From UBA10649 sp965227045 (GTDB taxonomy: Bacteria; Actinomycetota; Actinomycetes; S36-B12), in contig OZ245718.1 of the NCBI GenBank assembly GCA_965227045.1, positions 2,790,001-2,854,000 on the forward strand: a stretch of DNA of 64,000 nucleotides, written 5' to 3'. Both the position numbers and the translations under genes were made by a program. Position 1 is the first letter of the stretch. Every line of letters starts with the position of its first letter. The notes beneath the pieces were generated by a model, which worked only from the letters and a program-made list of their open reading frames with translations, was not told the DNA's origin and did no database searches. Shown piece by piece: positions 59,591 through 64,000 of the stretch.

Positions 59591-59681
59591 CGAATTGAAC
59601 CGCCTCCCGGGTCAAATCGCGATTTCGTGGCCGTTCCGGGGCAACTTATGCGGATTTGGCCCGGGAGGCGGTTCAATTCGG
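59590..59681. repeat. Palindromic repeat element, copy B
   Basis: Arms 59590-59618 and 59653-59681 (29 nt, one G-T mismatch) with a 34-nt interior. The arm core GAATTGAACCGCCTCCCGGG and interior block GTGGCCGTTC.GGGG are shared with copy A at 34699. The element lies between the tRNA-Ala terminator and the stop codon of pmt (59689-59691). Confidence 0.8.
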
Positions 59682-59688
59682 GGCCGGG

Positions 59689-61290
59689 CTAGGTCCAGGT
59701 GGGCATCCACATGCGCAGGCGCCACGAGTCGTACGGGATGACCTCGCCCGTCCAGATCGGGTAGAACCACCACGCCGCAGCGACGACAAGCAGCAGGAAG
59801 AGCCCCACGACGATCGCGCCGTTGCGCCGACGTTTCTCGCTCGCTGACGACGGGCCGAGCACGGTGCCCAGGCTCATCGACAGCGCCATGACGACGAAGG
59901 GCGTGTAGACGATCGTGTAGAAGGTGAAGATCGTGCGGTCCAGGTAGATCAGCCAGGGGACCCAGCCGGCCGCGATGCCGACGAGCACGGCGGCCGAGCG
60001 CCAATCGCGGCGACCGACCCAGCGCCACACCTGGTGCAGGATCGCGAAGATCGCGGCCCACCAGATGATCGGGTTGCCGAGCGCGAGAACCTCCTGCGCG
60101 CAGTTGTTCGTCGGGCAGCCCTGGCTGCCGTCCTTGATCGCATTCCAGTAGAACGCGGTCGGACGCGTCATGAACGGCCAGGACATGGCGTTGCTGTCGT
60201 AGGCATGCCCGGAGTCCAGTCCGACATGGAATCGCCACGCTTCGCCGTGGTAGTGCAGGAGCGACCTGAGCGCGGCCGGGATCATCGAGTCCGGCTGGGT
60301 CGCCGCCCACGCGCGGTCGTAGCCGCCGTCGGTGAGGAACCATCCGGTCCACGTGGACAGGTAGACGACGCCGGCGATGGCGAGGAACGAGACCGCCGCG
60401 ATGGGCGCGTCGCGAAGGACGGTCGCGAGCCACGGCCGCCGCACGCCAACTGCGCGTCGGGCCGAGATGTCCCAGACGACGGTCATGATCGCGAAGAGGG
60501 CGAGGAACCACAGCCCCGACCACTTGACCCCGCAGGCCAGGCCGAGCGCGACCGCTGCCGCCCACCGGTAGGGCCGGATGCCCAGCCGTGGCCCCCACGT
60601 CGTCGACATCGCGTCGGTGCCGTCGCGCTCGACGAGCGCCGCGAGTTTTCGGCGGGTCCGGTCGCGGTCCAAGAGCAGCAGGCCGAATGCCGCGACGATC
60701 CAGAACATCAGCACCATGTCGAGCAGCCCGGTGCGGCTGAGAACGAGGTGCATTCCCTCGACGGCAAGCAGAAGGCCGGCGATGGTGCCGACCAGATCCG
60801 AGCGGGTCAGGCGTCGCGTGATGCGCGCGACCATGAGGATCGACAGCGTGCCCAGGACAGCTACCGAGAAGCGCCAGCCGAACGGCGTGGCGCCGAACAG
60901 GTACTCGCCGGCAGCGATCGTCCACTTGCCCAGCGGCGGATGGACGACGAATGCCGCGCCGTCCTTGAAGATGTCGAGGGTGCGCCAGTTGCCGTCGGAC
61001 GCCAGCAGGATGTCGTTCGCGCCGTCGACGAACTGCTTCTCGTAGCCGAACCGGAGCAGGGCCAGGGCGTCCTTCGGGTAGTACGTCTCGTCGAACGCGA
61101 TCGCGTGGGGCTGGCCCAGGTTCGTGAACCGCAGCAGACCGCCGATGAGGGTGGCGATGATCGGGCCGATCCAGCCGCGAAGGCCGCTGGACGGGAGCGG
61201 AGTGAACAATCGCTGGGGCAGCGATGCGACGTCGCGACGGGGCGGCGCCGGCAACGCCTCGGCCCGGGCGCGCGTCGTGGTCCCGGTCAC
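59689..61290 (-). CDS. pmt: Protein O-mannosyltransferase (GT39)
   Basis: A 533-residue polytopic glycosyltransferase: GGLLRFTNLGQPHAIAFDET, where the catalytic-type Asp-Glu of GT-C enzymes lies in AFDETYYPKD, VVHPPLGKWTIAAGEYLFG, LSRTGLLDMVLMFW, ALGLACGVKWSGLWFLALF and about 10-11 membrane helices; the C-terminal DUF4070-like part holds WYPIWTGEVIPYDSW-type sequence (FYPIWTGEVIPYDSW). It transfers mannose from polyprenyl-phosphate-mannose to exported proteins. TACGAT (61297-61302) is 6 nt before GTG 61290. Confidence 0.93.
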   Translation of the reverse strand: MTGTTTRARAEALPAPPRRDVASLPQRLFTPLPSSGLRGWIGPIIATLIGGLLRFTNLGQPHAIAFDETYYPKDALALLRFGYEKQFVDGANDILLASDGNWRTLDIFKDGAAFVVHPPLGKWTIAAGEYLFGATPFGWRFSVAVLGTLSILMVARITRRLTRSDLVGTIAGLLLAVEGMHLVLSRTGLLDMVLMFWIVAAFGLLLLDRDRTRRKLAALVERDGTDAMSTTWGPRLGIRPYRWAAAVALGLACGVKWSGLWFLALFAIMTVVWDISARRAVGVRRPWLATVLRDAPIAAVSFLAIAGVVYLSTWTGWFLTDGGYDRAWAATQPDSMIPAALRSLLHYHGEAWRFHVGLDSGHAYDSNAMSWPFMTRPTAFYWNAIKDGSQGCPTNNCAQEVLALGNPIIWWAAIFAILHQVWRWVGRRDWRSAAVLVGIAAGWVPWLIYLDRTIFTFYTIVYTPFVVMALSMSLGTVLGPSSASEKRRRNGAIVVGLFLLLVVAAAWWFYPIWTGEVIPYDSWRLRMWMPTWT

Positions 61291-61296
61291 GGCGTC

Positions 61297-61302
61297 ATCG
61301 TA
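61297..61302 (-). promoter_or_regulatory. -10 hexamer TACGAT of pmt
   Basis: TACGAT ends 6 nt before GTG 61290. The divergent rsmI start is at 61333 or 61339, with CAGGAT (61327-61332) as a weaker -10. Confidence 0.45.
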
Positions 61303-61332
61303 AGCGTCGAACGTTGGCTCGCCTGTCAGGAT

Positions 61333-62214
61333 GTGGATGTGGACGTCGCTGCGGGACCGGGGAGCATCGTTCTCGCTGCCACGCCGCTGGGCAATCCGGG
61401 CGACGCATCGTCCCGTCTGCGGGAGATGCTGGCGACTGCCGACATCATCGCCGCCGAGGACACGCGGCGGCTCAAGAGACTGCTGGCCGACCTCGGCGTG
61501 ACGACCACGGGTCGCATCACCTCCTTCTACGACGCTGTCGAGAAGGAGCGTTCCGGGGAACTGGTCGCGCAGGCGGAGTCCGGCGCCGTCGTGCTCGTCG
61601 TGTCCGATGCCGGCATGCCGACTGTCAGCGACCCGGGCTACCGGCTCGTCGCGCTCGCCATCGAGCGGGGGATCCGGGTGAGCGTTCTGCCCGGTCCGTC
61701 AGCGGTGCTGTCGGCGCTCGCGGTGTCCGGCCTTCCCGTCGACCGCTTCTGCTTCGAGGGCTTCCTGCCGCGGAAGGGCGGCGAGCGTGCGACTCGGATC
61801 GCCGAGTTGGGCGCCGAGCACCGGACGATGGTGTTCTTCGAGGCCCCGCACCGGCTGGCGGCGATGCTTGCTGCGCTCGCGGCGGGACTGGACCCCTCGC
61901 GGCGAGCAGCGGTGTGCCGGGAACTGACGAAGACCTACGAGGAGATTCGACGAGGCACGCTCTCCGAGCTCGCGGAGTGGGCCGACGAGGGCGTGCGAGG
62001 GGAGATCACGGTCGTGGTCTCGGGTGCGGACCCTGCCGATCAGCGCCAGGCGGCCGGCCTCGACGACGAGCAGGGGTGGGTCGATGCGGTCGCCGCAGTC
62101 GAGGCTGACGGTCTGAGCCGTCGCGACGCGATCGCCGAGGTTGCCCAGCGCGCGGGCGTTCCCCGCCGTCAGGTCTACAGCGCGGTCGTGAGGGCGAATC
62201 CGCCGCGCCCGTAG
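61333..62214 (+). CDS. rsmI: 16S rRNA (cytidine-1402-2'-O)-methyltransferase
   Basis: A 293-residue tetrapyrrole-methylase-fold SAM enzyme: IVLAATPLGNPGDASSRLRE, DIIAAEDTRRLKRLL, VVSDAGMPTVSDPGYRLV (GxGxP-type SAM loop) and FFEAPHRLAAML. It 2'-O-methylates C1402 in 16S rRNA. GTG 61333 is used; GTG 61339 is the alternative. It is followed 9 nt later by metG. Confidence 0.94.
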   Translation: MDVDVAAGPGSIVLAATPLGNPGDASSRLREMLATADIIAAEDTRRLKRLLADLGVTTTGRITSFYDAVEKERSGELVAQAESGAVVLVVSDAGMPTVSDPGYRLVALAIERGIRVSVLPGPSAVLSALAVSGLPVDRFCFEGFLPRKGGERATRIAELGAEHRTMVFFEAPHRLAAMLAALAAGLDPSRRAAVCRELTKTYEEIRRGTLSELAEWADEGVRGEITVVVSGADPADQRQAAGLDDEQGWVDAVAAVEADGLSRRDAIAEVAQRAGVPRRQVYSAVVRANPPRP

Positions 62215-62217
62215 AAT
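62212..62217 (+). promoter_or_regulatory. -10 hexamer TAGAAT of metG
   Basis: TAGAAT overlaps the rsmI stop codon and ends exactly 6 nt before GTG 62224, suggesting an internal leaderless promoter. Confidence 0.5.
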
Positions 62218-62223
62218 CACCGC

Positions 62224-63822
62224 GTGGCTGATGCATCGAAGGCGTTCTACGCGACTACGCCTATCTATTACGTGAACGATGCGCCGCACATCGGCCATGC
62301 CTACACGACCACCGCGGGCGATGTGCTCACGCGCTGGCACCGCCAGCGCGGGGAGAACGTGTGGTTCCTCACCGGTGTCGACGAGCACGGCACGAAGGTC
62401 GAGCGTGCCGCAGAGGCCGGCGGCGTGACTCCCCAGCAGTGGGTCGATCGCCTCGTCACCGAGTCGTGGCAGCCCGTGCTCGGCACGATCGACGCGGCGA
62501 ACGATGACTTCATCCGTACGACCGAGACCCGTCACGTCAAGGGCGTCCAGGCGTTCTGGGAGACCGTGCGCGACAACGGCTACGTGTACTCGGCGATGTA
62601 CGAAGGCCCGTATTGCGTCGGCTGTGAGGAGTTCAAGCTTCCCGGCGACCTGGTCGACGGAGTCGGCGAGTTCGAGGGCGAGAAGGTCTGCGCCATCCAC
62701 GGCCGCCCGGTCGATCAGCTGGAGGAGCAGAACTGGTTCTTCCGCCTGTCCGCGTTCCAGGATCTGCTTATCTCGCACTACGAGGCCGACCCGGACGCGA
62801 TCCAGCCGCGCAGCGCGCACAACGAGGTGATGTCCTTCATTCGGCAGGGCCTGTCCGACATCTCCATGTCGCGATCAAGCGTCAAGTGGGGCATCCCCCT
62901 GCCGTGGGACAACGATCAGGTCATCTACGTCTGGTTCGACGCGCTCCTGAACTACGCCACGGCGGTCGGCTACGGAGCAGACGCCGACACCGCGGAGGGT
63001 CGCCTGTTCGCCGAGGTATGGCCGCCGGACGTCAATCTCGTCGGCAAGGACATCCTGCGCTTCCACGCGGTCTACTGGCCAGCAATGCTGATGGCGGCCG
63101 GCCTCGAGCCGCCGCGCAAGGTTTTCGCGCACGGGTGGCTGCTCGTCGGCGGCGAGAAGATGTCCAAGTCGAAGCTGACCGGCATCGCCCCGGCGCAGAT
63201 CATCGACCACTTCGGCTCTGATGCGTTTCGCTATCACTTCCTGCGGGCGATCCAGTTCGGCCAGGACGGCTCCTTCTCCTGGGAGGACATGGCCGCTCGC
63301 TACACGTCCGAGCTCGCCAACGGCCTCGGCAACCTGGCGTCGCGCGCGACCGCGATGGTCGGTCGCTACTGCGACGGTGTGCTGCCCGCCGCGCACGAGT
63401 TTGGCGACGCCGAGCACGAGATCGCACGCGCGCTCGCCGAGGCGGCCGACATCGCTGACCGCGCGATGGTCGAGCTCGACTTCTCGACGGGCATCACAGC
63501 CGTGAAGGACTTCGTCGAGCAGGTCAACGGATACGTGACCACGCAGGAGCCGTGGGTGCTCGCGAAGGATCCGGCCAGCAGTGCGCGGCTGAACGTCGTT
63601 CTCTACACGATCTGCGATTCGCTGCGTGCGATCGCGGTGCTCTACAACCCGGTGATGCCCAAGGCGATGTCCTCGCTGTGGAGTCAGCTCGGGGCGGAGG
63701 CCGAGCTCGGGCCGATCGCCGAGCAGCGCATCGACGACGTCGGACGTTGGGCGCAACTGCCAGCCGGGTCGATTGTCACCAAGGGCGAGAGCCTGTTCCC
63801 TCGGCTCGACGACGCTCCGTGA
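62224..63822 (+). CDS. metG: Methionyl-tRNA synthetase
   Basis: A 532-residue class I synthetase: HIGH-type signature in YYVNDAPHIGHAYTTTAGD, TGVDEHGTKVERAAE, GPYCVGCEEFKL (a CP-domain cysteine pair), YVWFDALLNYATAVGYG and GEKMSKSKLTGI (KMSKS). It charges tRNA-Met. It lacks the C-terminal tRNA-binding EMAP-like domain, as usual in actinobacteria. The stop overlaps the tatD GTG by 4 nt. Confidence 0.96.
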   Translation: MADASKAFYATTPIYYVNDAPHIGHAYTTTAGDVLTRWHRQRGENVWFLTGVDEHGTKVERAAEAGGVTPQQWVDRLVTESWQPVLGTIDAANDDFIRTTETRHVKGVQAFWETVRDNGYVYSAMYEGPYCVGCEEFKLPGDLVDGVGEFEGEKVCAIHGRPVDQLEEQNWFFRLSAFQDLLISHYEADPDAIQPRSAHNEVMSFIRQGLSDISMSRSSVKWGIPLPWDNDQVIYVWFDALLNYATAVGYGADADTAEGRLFAEVWPPDVNLVGKDILRFHAVYWPAMLMAAGLEPPRKVFAHGWLLVGGEKMSKSKLTGIAPAQIIDHFGSDAFRYHFLRAIQFGQDGSFSWEDMAARYTSELANGLGNLASRATAMVGRYCDGVLPAAHEFGDAEHEIARALAEAADIADRAMVELDFSTGITAVKDFVEQVNGYVTTQEPWVLAKDPASSARLNVVLYTICDSLRAIAVLYNPVMPKAMSSLWSQLGAEAELGPIAEQRIDDVGRWAQLPAGSIVTKGESLFPRLDDAP

Positions 63823-64000
63823 ACGCGATCGCGGCGCCGGAGCCTCTGCTGGCACCGGTGATCGACACGCATACCCACCTGAACCTGCACGATCGCTACC
63901 TGCACGGCGACGTCGTTCCCGATCCGGATGAGCTGCTGGCCCTCGCGGCGTCGGTCGGCGTCACGAAGGTCGTGCAGATCGGCTGCGACCTGGACTATGC
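63819..64000 (+). CDS. tatD: TatD-family metal-dependent hydrolase (5' part only)
   Basis: GTG 63819 overlaps the metG stop (GTGA). The first 60 residues show APVIDTHTHLNLHDRY, the N-terminal HxH metal site of TatD nucleases, and a VGVTKVVQIGCDLDY strand. The reading frame runs off the window end. metG-tatD is a conserved gene pair in actinobacteria. Confidence 0.88.
   Translation, partial: MNAIAAPEPLLAPVIDTHTHLNLHDRYLHGDVVPDPDELLALAASVGVTKVVQIGCDLDY

Overview
The window is a high-GC, gene-dense chromosomal segment of an Actinomycetota bacterium. The phylum call rests on lineage-typical genes (DUF3263, DUF3027, DUF2530, DUF2277, a bacterial XPB helicase with its helicase-C partner, GlpR/SepX-like protein, protein O-mannosyltransferase, DtxR/IdeR), on CIRCE-controlled groEL, and on gene order: 16.7-30.8 kb and 54.2-64 kb run broadly parallel to mycobacterial blocks (XPB, helicase-C, csp, DUF3027, serC, citrate synthase, pdxH; then mscL, Ruc/FmdB, 5-FCL, galU, rimJ, pmt, rsmI, metG, tatD). 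I cannot name the genus. There are three tRNAs, no rRNA, no CRISPR, no recognisable transposase and no prophage; no gene-free stretch exceeds about 300 bases.

Layout. 0-5 kb: a truncated dimethylglycine/sarcosine dehydrogenase-like flavoprotein, small orphan ORFs, two divergent secreted proteins with related signal peptides, tRNA-Thr. 5.3-10.5 kb: a six-gene kynurenine catabolism operon (formamidase, kynureninase, kynurenine 3-monooxygenase, RidA, 3-hydroxyanthranilate dioxygenase, ACMS decarboxylase), nearly all cistrons overlapping. 10.6-15.5 kb: CPBP protease, DUF3263, an orphan solute-binding protein, CIRCE-groEL, a YceI-like protein. 15.4-24 kb: ClC channel and XPB, then an M20 / GNAT / N-succinylamino acid racemase trio, then the helicase-C protein that in relatives lies close to XPB. 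24-34 kb: cold shock, DUF3027, serC-citrate synthase, pdxH, MFS, ParA with a small RHH protein. 34.7 kb: a palindromic repeat next to photolyase. 36-49 kb: ZIP, DtxR, a 10-methyl fatty acid gene pair, DODA-type dioxygenase under a palindromic operator, antiporter, decarboxylase, membrane hydrolase, tRNA-Arg, glycolate-oxidase-like protein. 49-54 kb: MarR/VOC pair with twin mirrored operators, an operon containing homocysteine methyltransferase, aminotransferase. 54-64 kb: mscL, SAF protein, CIRCE-fmdB(ruc), crcB pair, galU-rimJ-glpR, tRNA-Ala, second palindromic repeat, pmt, rsmI, metG, tatD (cut by the window end).

Regulatory theme. About 30 genes show a -10-like hexamer (TANNNT or a near match) ending 6-8 nt before an ATG/GTG with no Shine-Dalgarno sequence, which is the architecture of leaderless mRNAs. 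In at least seven divergent pairs the whole intergenic region is only 27-39 bp and holds two outward-facing -10 hexamers, so the two promoters must overlap physically. The most notable items are this promoter layout, the two-copy palindromic repeat, the D-to-L amino acid inversion cassette, the kynurenine operon, and CIRCE control shared by groEL and a Ruc-type chaperone gene.
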